Assembly: GCA_902536065.1 (NCBI GenBank)
Contig: CACAVZ010000003.1
Coordinates: 62,001 to 126,000 of the forward strand
DNA: 64,000 nt
Source of the DNA: an uncultured Synechococcaceae cyanobacterium
Lineage (GTDB): Bacteria; Cyanobacteriota; Cyanobacteriia; PCC-6307; Cyanobiaceae
Direction: 5' to 3'
Shown here: positions 19,746-28,375 of the stretch, one piece after another
Layout: every line of letters starts with the position of its first letter
How positions within the stretch are numbered: position 1 is the stretch's first letter
Made by a program: the position numbers and the translations under genes
Notes under the pieces: generated by a model
Database searches by the model: none
Told to the model about the DNA's origin: nothing
Seen by the model: only the letters and a program-made list of their open reading frames with translations

Positions 19746-22079
19746 GTGACTGTTGCACCAAATAAAGCTTCTTCAGAGAGCAATTCTAATAATCTTAAAA
19801 AAGATGATTTTCCAAGGACTGCCCCAGCTGCTTATCCTGTTTTTTTTAGATCTTACAGCAGGAAAACTTCTTCTGGTAAAAGGGAGAACTGGAGCGAAGT
19901 TGGTGAAAGAAATTTATCAGGCTTAAAAGAATTAGGAAAACTTTCTGAGGAAGAATTACTCCTAATGAGAGAGATGCAGAGTAACCAAAAAGCCCAACCC
20001 TCTGGGAGATGGTTATGGATTGGCGGAACTCCTTGGATAAATAAGAACCAGAATTTCTCAGGTGCATATAATTGTACTTCAACAAACTTAATTGATTGGG
20101 AAGCTTTTGCTTTGATGATGGACTTAGCAATGATGGGATGTGGAACAGGTGCAATAATTGAACCCCATTTTATAAAAAATCTACCTACGGTAATTAACAA
20201 AATAAATATTAAATCAGTCAGTGAAGTTGGAATAACTCCTAAAGATCAAAGAGAAGAAAAGTCATCAATAGAGATCAAAGGAAAAGATCTTCACATCAAA
20301 GTTGGAGATAGCAGAAGAGGCTGGGTAGATAGCTATAAATATCTTCTTGAGGCATCAAGTAATGAAAATCTTGAAAGAGAAATTAATGTTTATATAAATT
20401 TGGAAGATATTAGACCTGCTGGAGAATCATTAAAAGGTTTTGGTGGGATGGCAAATCCTATTAAATTGAAAGATCTCTACTCCAGAGTTGCATCACTTCT
20501 CGGAAAAGCAATAGGAAGAAAATTAAGTACAGTAGAGTGTTGTTTATTAATTGATGAAGCTGCGGTAACTATAGTTGCTGGGAATATAAGAAGAAGTGCT
20601 GGGATGAGACAATTTGCTTCAGATGATAAGGAAGCAGCATCGGCAAAAGAAAATTTATGGAGTCAAGATGAGAATGGTAATTGGAGAATAGATCCAGAAA
20701 AAGATGCCCTCAGGATGGCTAATCATACTAGGGTCTACCATACAAAACCAACTTACCAAACTGTTTTGGATGCTGTAACAAAACAATTCCACTCAGGTGA
20801 GGGAGCTATTCAATTTGCTCCAGAAGCAATCGCAAGGTCAAATGCAGATATTCTCAAAGATGACGAATTGAGAAAGGAATTTATTGAAATCTACTCAGAG
20901 CAAGGTAAGGACGAAGCGAGAAATTGGATAAATAGTAGTTATGGTCCATTCTCTGAAGAAGAGCTAGATCACAGGATGAGCCGATATGGACTTAACCCTT
21001 GTGGGGAGATCTTGGGAAATGATTTCCACTGCAATTTGGCTGAAGTTCATCTAAATCAGATAGATCCTGAAAATTTTGAAGAGCAAAAAAAAGCTTTTAA
21101 GGCTGCAGCTCTTTCTGTAGCATGCTTACTTAATCATGAATTTGAAGTTGAGCGTTACAGAAAAAGTAGGGAATATGACCCTATTGTTGGAGTAAGTTTC
21201 ACCGGATTATTTGATTTTTGTGTCCATGCCTTTGGGACTCCATGGTTGAAATGGTGGGAAGCCGGAAGGCCAAATAGTGAAGAAGGAAAGGTTTTTAAGG
21301 AGAAGGAAGCTAAATTCCTAGATTCTTGGAGAAAAATAGTAAAAGAAACTGTCTGGGAATATTGTGATAAACATAATCTAAGAAGACCAAATCGATGTAC
21401 AACTGTTCAGCCAGCTGGAACTAAAAGTCTTCTAACAGGAGCAGCTCCAGGATGGCATCCGCCAAAAGCTCAAAGATTTATTAGGAGAATAACTTTCAGG
21501 AAAAATGACCCAATAGCTTTAGCTTGCATGGATTATGGATACTCAGTTGTTCCATCTCAATCTGATAAAGATGAAAATGGCTGCTTGCTCGATAATCCAT
21601 TTGATCCAAGATGTACCGAATGGTTAGTTGAAATCCCTACAGAAGTTAGTTGGGCAAATATAGAAGGCGCAGACCGAATAGACATCAATAATTTCTCAGC
21701 ATTGGCTCAATTTGATTTTTACATGCAAGTGCAAAAATTTTACACAGAGCATAATACCTCGGCAACCGTAGAATTTAGAGAAAATGAAATCGAGGATTTA
21801 GCTAAGGCTATTCATAACGCAATAGAAAATAATGAGGGATATATTTCAGCGGCATTGCTAGCTCGATTTAGTGCCAATGCTACTTTCCCAAGATTACCCT
21901 TTGAACCAATAAGTAAAGAGGAATATATATCATTGCAAAATAAAGTTATAGAAAGGAAAGTCAATAACGATTTCTTTGACGCTCTTAATAAATATGATGT
22001 TGGAGAACTATCTGAAGCAGGACCAGCAGGTTGTGATTCAGATAAGTGCCTACTTCCTCTTGCTAAACCAAAAGATTAA
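19746..22079 (+). CDS. nrdJ: Adenosylcobalamin-dependent (class II) ribonucleotide reductase
   Basis: This 777-residue enzyme reduces ribonucleotides to deoxyribonucleotides using an adenosylcobalamin-generated thiyl radical; it is a monomeric RTPR type. Motifs include the early YNCTSTN, NIRRSAGMRQFASDD near residue 280, the catalytic loop GLNPCGEILG near 415-425, QPAGTKSLLTGAAPG near 558 and the C-terminal redox pair CDSDKC (CxxxxC). It starts with GTG and no clear ribosome-binding site. As the main dNTP source it makes the cell depend on B12, fitting the CbiX gene in the same window. Confidence 0.96.
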   Translation: MTVAPNKASSESNSNNLKKDDFPRTAPAAYPVFFRSYSRKTSSGKRENWSEVGERNLSGLKELGKLSEEELLLMREMQSNQKAQPSGRWLWIGGTPWINKNQNFSGAYNCTSTNLIDWEAFALMMDLAMMGCGTGAIIEPHFIKNLPTVINKINIKSVSEVGITPKDQREEKSSIEIKGKDLHIKVGDSRRGWVDSYKYLLEASSNENLEREINVYINLEDIRPAGESLKGFGGMANPIKLKDLYSRVASLLGKAIGRKLSTVECCLLIDEAAVTIVAGNIRRSAGMRQFASDDKEAASAKENLWSQDENGNWRIDPEKDALRMANHTRVYHTKPTYQTVLDAVTKQFHSGEGAIQFAPEAIARSNADILKDDELRKEFIEIYSEQGKDEARNWINSSYGPFSEEELDHRMSRYGLNPCGEILGNDFHCNLAEVHLNQIDPENFEEQKKAFKAAALSVACLLNHEFEVERYRKSREYDPIVGVSFTGLFDFCVHAFGTPWLKWWEAGRPNSEEGKVFKEKEAKFLDSWRKIVKETVWEYCDKHNLRRPNRCTTVQPAGTKSLLTGAAPGWHPPKAQRFIRRITFRKNDPIALACMDYGYSVVPSQSDKDENGCLLDNPFDPRCTEWLVEIPTEVSWANIEGADRIDINNFSALAQFDFYMQVQKFYTEHNTSATVEFRENEIEDLAKAIHNAIENNEGYISAALLARFSANATFPRLPFEPISKEEYISLQNKVIERKVNNDFFDALNKYDVGELSEAGPAGCDSDKCLLPLAKPKD

Positions 22080-22167
22080 ATTTTGAATTATTTGTAAATA
22101 AAAAATATAAATTAGTTTTTAAAAATTTATTTTATGGCTACCTCTTAAATAGGGACATAAATTTTTT

Positions 22168-22434
22168 ATGACATTAAGCTTAAATATTGGGAACTTATTT
22201 AATGATTCCTCTAGTCATGCATTAGTAGATGAGCTAAGAAAAAGAACCTCAGAAGAAGACATCTTAGATTTTGAGGAAAAATTTAACTCCAAAAACGAAA
22301 AAAATCTACACATTTATATATGTAGATTTCTTAAAAATAGATCAATATCCAGAGGGCTAGCCTCCAAATGGTTAATAACCATAATCAAAAGCAAAGAATC
22401 TAAAATTGATGCTTTGCAAGAATCAAATAATTAG
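22168..22434 (+). CDS. Small conserved hypothetical protein, 88 aa
   Basis: The 88-residue protein is soluble and charged, with predicted helices, an acidic middle (EEDILDFEEKF near residue 30) and a basic second half (FLKNRSISRGLASKWL). No known domain is recognised. It follows nrdJ by 88 bases on the same strand and meets the convergent 64-aa membrane protein with a 4-base overlap of stops. The clean end and good codon use suggest a real gene. Confidence 0.6.
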   Translation: MTLSLNIGNLFNDSSSHALVDELRKRTSEEDILDFEEKFNSKNEKNLHIYICRFLKNRSISRGLASKWLITIIKSKESKIDALQESNN

Positions 22435-22625
22435 GTCAGTCCAGATAGTTTCCATAGAGCAATTCCAAAAATTGAGAATCCCATAATAAAAGTAAAAGCC
22501 AAAGCATTTACCAATTGAACCTTATCATTCATTCTGTTTGCGAATGGTAGCAATTGAGCAAATAATGGAGTCTCTTCAACTATTGCAGATTTTTTTACCG
22601 TAGGTTTTTTGCCTCTAGAAAACAT
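22431..22625 (-). CDS. Small single-span membrane protein, 64 aa
   Basis: The protein has a basic N-terminus (FSRGKKPTVKK), a short amphipathic part and one membrane segment at about residues 39-60. The stretch before it, ANRMNDKVQLVNALAF, faintly recalls the ExxNGRxAM helix of high-light-inducible (Hli) proteins, but the key E, G and A-M residues are missing, so an Hli assignment is not supported. It is likely a small thylakoid or plasma-membrane protein of unknown role. Confidence 0.6.
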   Translation of the reverse strand: MFSRGKKPTVKKSAIVEETPLFAQLLPFANRMNDKVQLVNALAFTFIMGFSIFGIALWKLSGLT

Positions 22626-22835
22626 AAAACAAATTTTATAATCTTAAGAATTTTACATTTAAAAGTTCATTAAATAAAAAATACTTCTCAAAAACGAACA
22701 AAATGTAACCTGTAGAAAATTAAACAAGCATAAGCATAAATATTTTTGATTAGAAGCTTGCACAATTAATTAAATTATTAAATTTTATTATTAAAGACCT
22801 AGACAAATAATTTTCTTCGATGTTAATATAAAATT

Positions 22836-22849
22836 GTAGCAACCGCTAC
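22836..22849 (+). promoter_or_regulatory. Perfect NtcA-type palindrome GTA-N8-TAC (or 5' RNA hairpin)
   Basis: GTAGCAACCGCTAC matches the nitrogen regulator NtcA consensus GTAN8TAC exactly. It lies just after an AT-rich -10-like TAATATAAAAT (22825-22834), so it would sit around the transcription start instead of near -41. The same bases can form a 5-bp RNA hairpin (GTAGC/GCTAC). Either it binds NtcA at the start site, or it is the first stem of the riboswitch transcript. Confidence 0.4.
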
Positions 22850-22854
22850 CAAAA

Positions 22855-22931
22855 CGTTCGACTTGCATTTAGCAAGCCGCAAATCGACTTAAGCCATGGA
22901 ACGGGGACTTAAGCGAAATCGGAGCTTCAAA
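22855..22931 (+). promoter_or_regulatory. Candidate glutamine-II (downstream-peptide) riboswitch
   Basis: CGTTC at 22855-22859 pairs with GAACG at 22899-22903. Inside, CTTGC (22862-22866) pairs with GCAAG (22872-22876), and CTTAAG at 22888-22893 can pair with CTTAAG at 22908-22913 beyond the closing stem. This makes an H-type pseudoknot, the layout of glutamine-II/downstream-peptide RNAs, which occur in marine cyanobacteria upstream of very short genes. The pseudoknot 3' strand lies close to the GGAG ribosome-binding site of the next ORF, so ligand binding could block translation. The pairing is read directly; class assignment is by architecture and context. Confidence 0.6.
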
Positions 22932-23033
22932 ATGACTCTAATTTACAGAGGACAAAAGTACGTCCAGAACAAAGAAGTTGCTAAAAAGCAACATAATGAA
23001 CTCACTTACAGAGGAAAAGCATATACAAGTTAG
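22932..23033 (+). CDS. 33-aa DUF4278-type peptide under riboswitch control
   Basis: This short ORF encodes two copies of a YRG-x-x-Y motif: IYRGQKY near the N-terminus and TYRGKAY at the C-terminus, joined by a Lys/Gln-rich link. That is the DUF4278 pattern of small cyanobacterial proteins. The ATG has GGAG 7-10 bases upstream, and a strong terminator follows 26 bases after the stop. Such peptides are the usual product behind downstream-peptide RNAs; their biochemical role is not known to me. Confidence 0.8.
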   Translation: MTLIYRGQKYVQNKEVAKKQHNELTYRGKAYTS

Positions 23034-23058
23034 GTAAAAAAAGCCACTTGAATGATTC

Positions 23059-23088
23059 AAAAACTGCTTTATTAGCAGTTTTTTTTTG
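23059..23088 (+). terminator. Rho-independent terminator after the DUF4278 peptide
   Basis: AAACTGCT pairs with AGCAGTTT around a TTAT loop and is followed by a run of T. It closes the riboswitch-peptide transcription unit, giving a transcript of about 240 bases. Confidence 0.88.
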
Positions 23089-23303
23089 CATTAAATAAAA
23101 TTAAATCCGTCACCATAAAATTAGAAATAGTTTATTGAGATTTAAGCTATTGAATTTAATTTTTATTCAAATTATTTCCTTTTAATTTAAAAATTTATTA
23201 TGAGAATTTCCTCTGACTATACAATCAAAGTTAAAGTGAAATGAAATTTCTAAATATTTTCTATTATTATTAAAATAATAATTATTTGTTAAAGAATAAA
23301 ATC

Positions 23304-23453
23304 ATGACCGACCAAAAACCCTTATTTAAATCGCCTTATGATATTAAAGATGTGAGTGCTCTTTTTATAATCGTTGCATTTATTCTTATTTTTACTGCAA
23401 TTTTAGGAAACAATTTATTTGGTATTTTTCAAGAAAATGTAAATTTTGGCTAA
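23304..23453 (+). CDS. 49-aa single-span membrane peptide
   Basis: The ORF gives a polar N-terminus (TDQKPLFKSPYDIKD), one membrane span from about residue 18 to 40 and a short tail. The ordered layout and clean ATG suggest a genuine small membrane protein, but no ribosome-binding site stands out and no family was recognised. It lies alone between the DUF4278 unit and the Rieske pair. The following 287 bases (23454-23740) are extremely AT-rich and nothing else was found in them. Confidence 0.5.
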   Translation: MTDQKPLFKSPYDIKDVSALFIIVAFILIFTAILGNNLFGIFQENVNFG

Positions 23454-23740
23454 ATCTTATTTTACAAAAATAAATCTATCAAGTTTATTAATTTAGAAAG
23501 TTTTAGACCAACTAATTATATTATTTTTATATAATATTTATGAAAAAAAAAATTTGAATTAATTAATTTGATATTTTGAGACAAAAATATAATCAACTAC
23601 ATATAAGCTAAATAGTTAATATTTAAATTAAAAAAAAATATAAAAAACCTGATTAGAGTATTTCTTCTCTAAAAAAGTTATGATAAAATTTTTACTAAGA
23701 AAAGGAAAACTAAATAAAATATTTTTTATAAAAAATCGCG

Positions 23741-24058
23741 ATGCAAAAAAAATTAATAGGAACTTTGAATGAATTAAACAAACATAAACAATTTTCTAGA
23801 TGGGTAAATGATCACGATATATTAGTCTTCTTGAATAAAAATAAAGTAAAAGCAATATCTAATATTTGTCCTCACTTTGGGGGACCTGTTGGATACCATG
23901 AAATTACGGAAGTTAATGGAGAAAAAGTTTTCACTTGTTTATGGCATAACTTGCAATTTAATGTGGATAATGGTGTTTGTACATTACACAAAAATCTTAA
24001 ACTTCGAGAATATGAAGTCATTATTGATAGTGATAATATATTTGTGTATGTAAATTAA
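23741..24058 (+). CDS. Rieske [2Fe-2S] protein, separate N-terminal half of a Rieske oxygenase
   Basis: The 105-residue protein is a stand-alone Rieske ferredoxin-like domain. The cluster ligands are Cys43-x-His45 in CPHFGG and Cys66-x2-His69 in CLWHN. The chain ends right after the last Rieske beta-strand (IFVYVN). One base after its stop, a second gene begins that carries a Rieske-oxygenase catalytic domain, so this is most likely the electron-transfer half of a split oxygenase. It could also be a free ferredoxin feeding the partner. It is in a different frame from the partner and both ORFs look complete. Confidence 0.85.
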   Translation: MQKKLIGTLNELNKHKQFSRWVNDHDILVFLNKNKVKAISNICPHFGGPVGYHEITEVNGEKVFTCLWHNLQFNVDNGVCTLHKNLKLREYEVIIDSDNIFVYVN

Positions 24059-24059
24059 T

Positions 24060-24722
24060 ATGAAATATTTTTTGAAGTCTAAATCAAGTCTCAAAACTAA
24101 TTTTCCAAAAAAATTACTCTTATGGAATTATTGGGATCATGAACATATAGTAGGTACCCATTTTAAACATTATAAAAAAGTAAATATAATTTATGAAGAT
24201 AATAAAACCTGTTTATCAGAAAGATTGGCAAAGCTTCCATATATACCTTTTTACATAAAGACTACTGATTTTGCCATTCTTTTGAATGGAAGCCAAATGG
24301 TTGTATATCACTATGCCTTATTTAACTTATTATTTTGTAAGCAAACATTCTATTTTGAAGAGGATAATAAGGGATATTGCAAAGTAACAAGAATTGACTA
24401 TTTAGAAGTGCCTAGGTTTTTGACTATTCTTCAACCTTTCTTCGACAAAATCATGAGGAAATGGTTTATTGATGTTTGGAAAGAAGATATGCCCATGCGG
24501 AAAAGAAGACTCAGAGTTTGGAAGCTTGGATTCAATGATTTTAGAGGTATTGATTATGTGAATAATCCAGCAGAAAAAAAATTTACTAAACCTATGAGGC
24601 CTTACAAGTTGGAACTCCCAATTGCAAAAATAACTCACGAAAAAAATACAAAATCAGGAAAGGTTTTTTTGAGAAAAATAGAAAAAAGTAAGCATATTGG
24701 TTATGGTTTGCCAAAACTATAA
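24060..24722 (+). CDS. Non-heme iron catalytic domain of a split Rieske oxygenase
   Basis: The 220-residue protein has no Rieske motif but contains Asn23-x2-Asp26-x2-His29-x4-His34 (in WNYWDHEHIVGTH). This matches the D-x2-H-x4-H mononuclear iron site of Rieske oxygenases, where the Asp bridges to the Rieske centre. The third iron ligand would be Asp143 in KEDMP, the usual late acidic position. The remainder fits the SRPBCC/START-like fold of these enzymes. The usual Glu before the Asp is replaced. With the upstream 105-aa protein it adds up to about 325 residues, near the size of a whole small Rieske oxygenase. Substrate unknown; an oxygenase or demethylase role is inferred. Confidence 0.75.
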   Translation: MKYFLKSKSSLKTNFPKKLLLWNYWDHEHIVGTHFKHYKKVNIIYEDNKTCLSERLAKLPYIPFYIKTTDFAILLNGSQMVVYHYALFNLLFCKQTFYFEEDNKGYCKVTRIDYLEVPRFLTILQPFFDKIMRKWFIDVWKEDMPMRKRRLRVWKLGFNDFRGIDYVNNPAEKKFTKPMRPYKLELPIAKITHEKNTKSGKVFLRKIEKSKHIGYGLPKL

Positions 24723-24851
24723 AAATAAAAAATTATTATAAAGTTAAACTTAAAAATCAATTTTATTTTTGAAAAATATATTTAATACACAAAAATTCTA
24801 CGCAAATTTTAATTAATTTATAAAATTATTTATACCTAATATTGCAATTAA

Positions 24852-26318
24852 TTAATTCAAAATTGATCTTTTTGGATATATTAATCTCAAAAATACCATT
24901 ATTTCTATAAATGGTATAAATGCATAAAAATATCTATGTTGCATAGTTCCAAAAATATTTACATAAAGAACAAAATTAGCAAGAAAAGTTAAAAAACCAG
25001 CTACAAATATAGAGTTTTCCCTAATTAAATTTAGATTTTTTTTTGAAAAGATTTTGATGAGATTCAATTCTCTCAAAAATAAAAAAACATCTTTAAAGTA
25101 AAACCAAAAAATCACAGCCCTATATACAAAAAACAATCCCTTAAGAAATAATTTTGCTATTAAAGAAATATCTAAAAAAGATAATTTTGAGTTCACACCT
25201 ACAGAAATAGGCAACCCCCAAGAAGTCAAAGGGTTTAATAATAAAGAAAGATACTTAAAGGTAAACAAAAAGATATTCCCAATTAGTCCATTTTTTTTGA
25301 ATCTTGTTTTTGCAAAATTATTTATTATTTCTTGTTCATCATCTGTAAATCCTTTTTCGTATTCTGGATTTTCTTTCTGCAAAATCTTATTTACTTCTTT
25401 TAAATCTAAATCACTTTTTGAAATAAAGGGATTGTATTTAGTTGAAATTTTGGCGTTTTTCCTATTGCCACTTTCTCTATCATAGATAGGATACATGATT
25501 GATGCATATTCATATTCAGTCAAAACAAAACTAGTTACCCAATTATTTAATGAGCAAACATTGTTCCCCAACTGATTTCCACAACTCTTAAATGGTCTAT
25601 CAGCTCCTAATTTAATATCTCTTAATCCCCAGGGCAAAATTGATATTGTGATAATTAATAAAAACAAGATGGAAAATTTAATTAATTTTTGCATCCCAAA
25701 ATGGACAATTGTAATGAATAAATAAGGAATGACTAAAATTATGGAAGTTGGTTTAATGTAAATATCTAATATTAAATAAGCTAAAATTCTTAATGATATT
25801 GATTTAAAAAATATTGGATTTTTTTTTAATTTAATTAATTCTGTAATTATAAGTATGGTAAATATATATAAAATTGGATCCATGTTTATAAATCTTGAGT
25901 AGCCAATAGATAGTGGTGATAATGAAATAAGTAAACTTAAAATATAAAATTTTTTACCTTTTAAACCCGCCCTATAAAGTACATTTAGTAAATTTACAAA
26001 TGAAAAAGTTGTTAATAATGAAACAAATATAGGTATGAATTTATTACTAAAGCCAATGGACTTTAGAAAATAAATAAAAATATGATAACCAGGAAATGCT
26101 GAACCTATATACGTCTCACATTCTCCAAATGAATTAGTAAATGCAAATCCACATCCTTTACTAATATTATCTACAACCCTAAGGTAATTATAAGAATCAG
26201 TAGTAAAATTTTCAAATAAGAAAATATAAATTAAACGTGGGATAAAAAATATTAAAAATATAATAAAAATCTGTCTTTTTAATTGATAAGATGTTTTAAG
26301 GTTAATTATATTTTTCAT
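24852..26318 (-). CDS. GT-C/PMT-like membrane glycosyltransferase (ArnT/GT39 type)
   Basis: This 488-residue integral membrane protein has about ten to twelve hydrophobic segments. The first loop has TTDSYNYLRV, with an acidic residue typical of the catalytic loop in GT-C enzymes, followed by a large Cys- and Asn-containing periplasmic part (about residues 235-330). Such enzymes move a sugar from a lipid carrier to a surface acceptor. The start codon lies inside a 13-base tandem repeat (see the repeat feature). No neighbour shares its operon; it is divergent from asparagine synthase. The exact sugar and acceptor are unknown. Confidence 0.75.
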   Translation of the reverse strand: MKNIINLKTSYQLKRQIFIIFLIFFIPRLIYIFLFENFTTDSYNYLRVVDNISKGCGFAFTNSFGECETYIGSAFPGYHIFIYFLKSIGFSNKFIPIFVSLLTTFSFVNLLNVLYRAGLKGKKFYILSLLISLSPLSIGYSRFINMDPILYIFTILIITELIKLKKNPIFFKSISLRILAYLILDIYIKPTSIILVIPYLFITIVHFGMQKLIKFSILFLLIITISILPWGLRDIKLGADRPFKSCGNQLGNNVCSLNNWVTSFVLTEYEYASIMYPIYDRESGNRKNAKISTKYNPFISKSDLDLKEVNKILQKENPEYEKGFTDDEQEIINNFAKTRFKKNGLIGNIFLFTFKYLSLLLNPLTSWGLPISVGVNSKLSFLDISLIAKLFLKGLFFVYRAVIFWFYFKDVFLFLRELNLIKIFSKKNLNLIRENSIFVAGFLTFLANFVLYVNIFGTMQHRYFYAFIPFIEIMVFLRLIYPKRSILN

Positions 26319-26354
26319 TATATTTTTTCATTATATTTTTTCATTATATTTTTC
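26304..26354. repeat. 13-bp tandem repeat across a glycosyltransferase start codon
   Basis: The unit CATTATATTTTTT occurs in about three to four copies; CAT (an ATG on the minus strand) recurs at 26316, 26329 and 26342. Because 13 is not a multiple of 3, each added or lost copy changes which ATG is in frame with the gene and moves the upstream spacing. Only the ATG at 26318 opens the long frame. Confidence 0.85.
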
Positions 26355-26437
26355 TTATCTGGAAATAATTTGTTTTCTTTAACATTAAATTATAATGAAA
26401 TAAAATCTATAACATTAATAGAAACAATCTTTGAATC

Positions 26438-28375
26438 ATGTGTGGATTGGCAGGAATAGTTTCAAGTGAAATAAGTGAGGAAAAAAGACATATCATTGTC
26501 TCAAGAATGATGCAATTTATTGAAAATAGAGGCCCTGATGAAAAAATAATTTCTTCATATAAAGATAGTACTTTTGGATTTGCCAGATTATCAATAAGAG
26601 AAATTAATAATGGCAGTCAGCCATTTCTACACAGAAAGAAATCTACATTCTCCATGACAAATGGAGAGGTATATAATTTTGATTATTTAAGAAATAGATA
26701 TTCAAATGAAGAGTGGGTAACAAAATCTGATTGTGAAAGTATCCATAGCGCATATGATAATGGCGATTTCGAAAATGAAATAAAACTTTTTTCTGGAATG
26801 TTTGCCTCTTCTATTTATGATGCGAATGAAAACTCGGTGACACTCCTAAGAGATAGAGTAGGGCAGAAACCTCTTTTTTATTCATTAATAAATAAAAATA
26901 CCTTAATATTTTCAAGTAGTTTAAAAGCAATAATTAGTTCTGGTTTAGTTGAGGTATCATTCGACGAAGAAAATTTAAAATTTATATTGTTTAATGAATA
27001 CGCACCTATTGGATATTCAGGTATAAAAAAAGTTTTTGCAGTTAAGCCTTCCGAAATTATTAATTGGAGAATTGGGACAAGAAAAATTGAAAAAAATGAA
27101 TATTGGAAGTGGATTCTGGGGACAATCGAATTAGAAACAAAGCCGACTTATGCTCCACTAAAAAATCAAATCCATGAAGATCTAATTGAGACAGTTAAAG
27201 AGGAGTTAGTTGCAGATGTGCCAATAAGTATTTTTTTAAGCGGTGGTATAGACTCATCAATAATTGCTGCTTTAGCAGTTGAACAATCCAAATTCGATGT
27301 TGAGACATTCACAATAGGTTTTGAGGATAAAAGTTTAGATGAAACAAAATACTCAAATGAGATAGCAAAAAAGCTTGGCACAAACCATAAATTAATAAAT
27401 TTTGATTCAGAAGACTTTAAAGAGCTAAGCTACAGAGCATTTAAGAATTTAGACATCCCTCTCGGAGATTCTTCCTACATTCCAACATTCTTATTATGCG
27501 AAAAAGTTAGTAAGATTTATAAATGTGCTTTAAGTGGGGATGGCGGCGATGAATTATTAGGAGGATATCCAACCTATAGAGCTCATAAATTTTTAAGTCT
27601 TTATGAAAATTATATCCCTCAAAAAATGAGGGGTTACTTATTGCACAATGTTGTAAAACTATTACCTAAATCAGATATAAATATAAGTTTAGAAATGAAA
27701 CTTTCTAGATTTCTAGCAGGCAAAACTATGCCATTGGTAAAAAGACATTTTACTTGGATGTCTACAACTTATGACAAGTCTGTAATTGATAGAATCATGA
27801 AAAATAAAGTAATAAGTAAAGTTGATTCTTATGATGCCTTGGAAGATTTACTATCTTCGGTGGGGATAAAAGATAAAATTAATGCAGCTCAATTTATTGA
27901 TTTAAATAGTTATCTACCTGGCAGTATTTTGTCAAAACTTGATAATGCATCTATGTCTAATGGTCTAGAAGTTAGATCACCTTTTGTAAATAAAAGAATG
28001 TTAAATGGAACAGGAATGATTCCAAGTTCCTACAAAGTCAGTCTTTTGAGAAGTAAAAAAATCCTTAGAGATATAGCTAAAGATATATATGGGAAAAGAA
28101 TATCAAAACTACCTAAAAAAGGATTAAACTTTTCAGTTGGAAAAACTTTATCTAAAGAATTAGAAAAAAATATAAGGTCATCCCTTTTTTGGTTAGAAGA
28201 TTATATTGATATTGAATACACAAACCAAATAATTGATGAACATTTAACTTGCAAAAAAAACCATAGAAAACTTTTATGGACAATATATTCAGTTGCAAAC
28301 TGGTGGTCAGAAGTTAAAAAAATAGATAAAAAAATTGATAATAGAAACTTATATGAATATAAAAAATACGATTAA
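26438..28375 (+). CDS. asnB: Glutamine-hydrolysing asparagine synthase family protein
   Basis: The 645-residue protein begins MCGLAG, so Cys2 is the class II glutaminase nucleophile, followed by ENRGPDE near residue 30 and NGEVYN near 74. The synthetase domain has the ATP pyrophosphatase loop SGGIDSS near 268 and SGDGGDELLGGYP near 375. It forms amide bonds from glutamine-derived ammonia. Members in polysaccharide clusters often amidate sugar or sugar acid groups instead of making free asparagine, which fits this surface-sugar neighbourhood. Which applies here is not decided. It is convergent with the GtrA gene, with stops overlapping. Confidence 0.9.
   Translation: MCGLAGIVSSEISEEKRHIIVSRMMQFIENRGPDEKIISSYKDSTFGFARLSIREINNGSQPFLHRKKSTFSMTNGEVYNFDYLRNRYSNEEWVTKSDCESIHSAYDNGDFENEIKLFSGMFASSIYDANENSVTLLRDRVGQKPLFYSLINKNTLIFSSSLKAIISSGLVEVSFDEENLKFILFNEYAPIGYSGIKKVFAVKPSEIINWRIGTRKIEKNEYWKWILGTIELETKPTYAPLKNQIHEDLIETVKEELVADVPISIFLSGGIDSSIIAALAVEQSKFDVETFTIGFEDKSLDETKYSNEIAKKLGTNHKLINFDSEDFKELSYRAFKNLDIPLGDSSYIPTFLLCEKVSKIYKCALSGDGGDELLGGYPTYRAHKFLSLYENYIPQKMRGYLLHNVVKLLPKSDINISLEMKLSRFLAGKTMPLVKRHFTWMSTTYDKSVIDRIMKNKVISKVDSYDALEDLLSSVGIKDKINAAQFIDLNSYLPGSILSKLDNASMSNGLEVRSPFVNKRMLNGTGMIPSSYKVSLLRSKKILRDIAKDIYGKRISKLPKKGLNFSVGKTLSKELEKNIRSSLFWLEDYIDIEYTNQIIDEHLTCKKNHRKLLWTIYSVANWWSEVKKIDKKIDNRNLYEYKKYD

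Noticed and set aside
22431-22625. High-light-inducible (Hli) protein
   Set aside because: The ExxNGRxAMxG helix is not kept; only a loose resemblance in NRMNDK.
24058-24060. Split Rieske oxygenase explained as a single frameshift
   Set aside because: The first protein ends exactly after the last Rieske strand and the second has its own ATG; no in-frame continuation of a linker is seen on either side, so two real genes are more likely.
26304-26354. CRISPR-like array
   Set aside because: The copies are directly adjacent 13-mers with no spacers and no cas genes.
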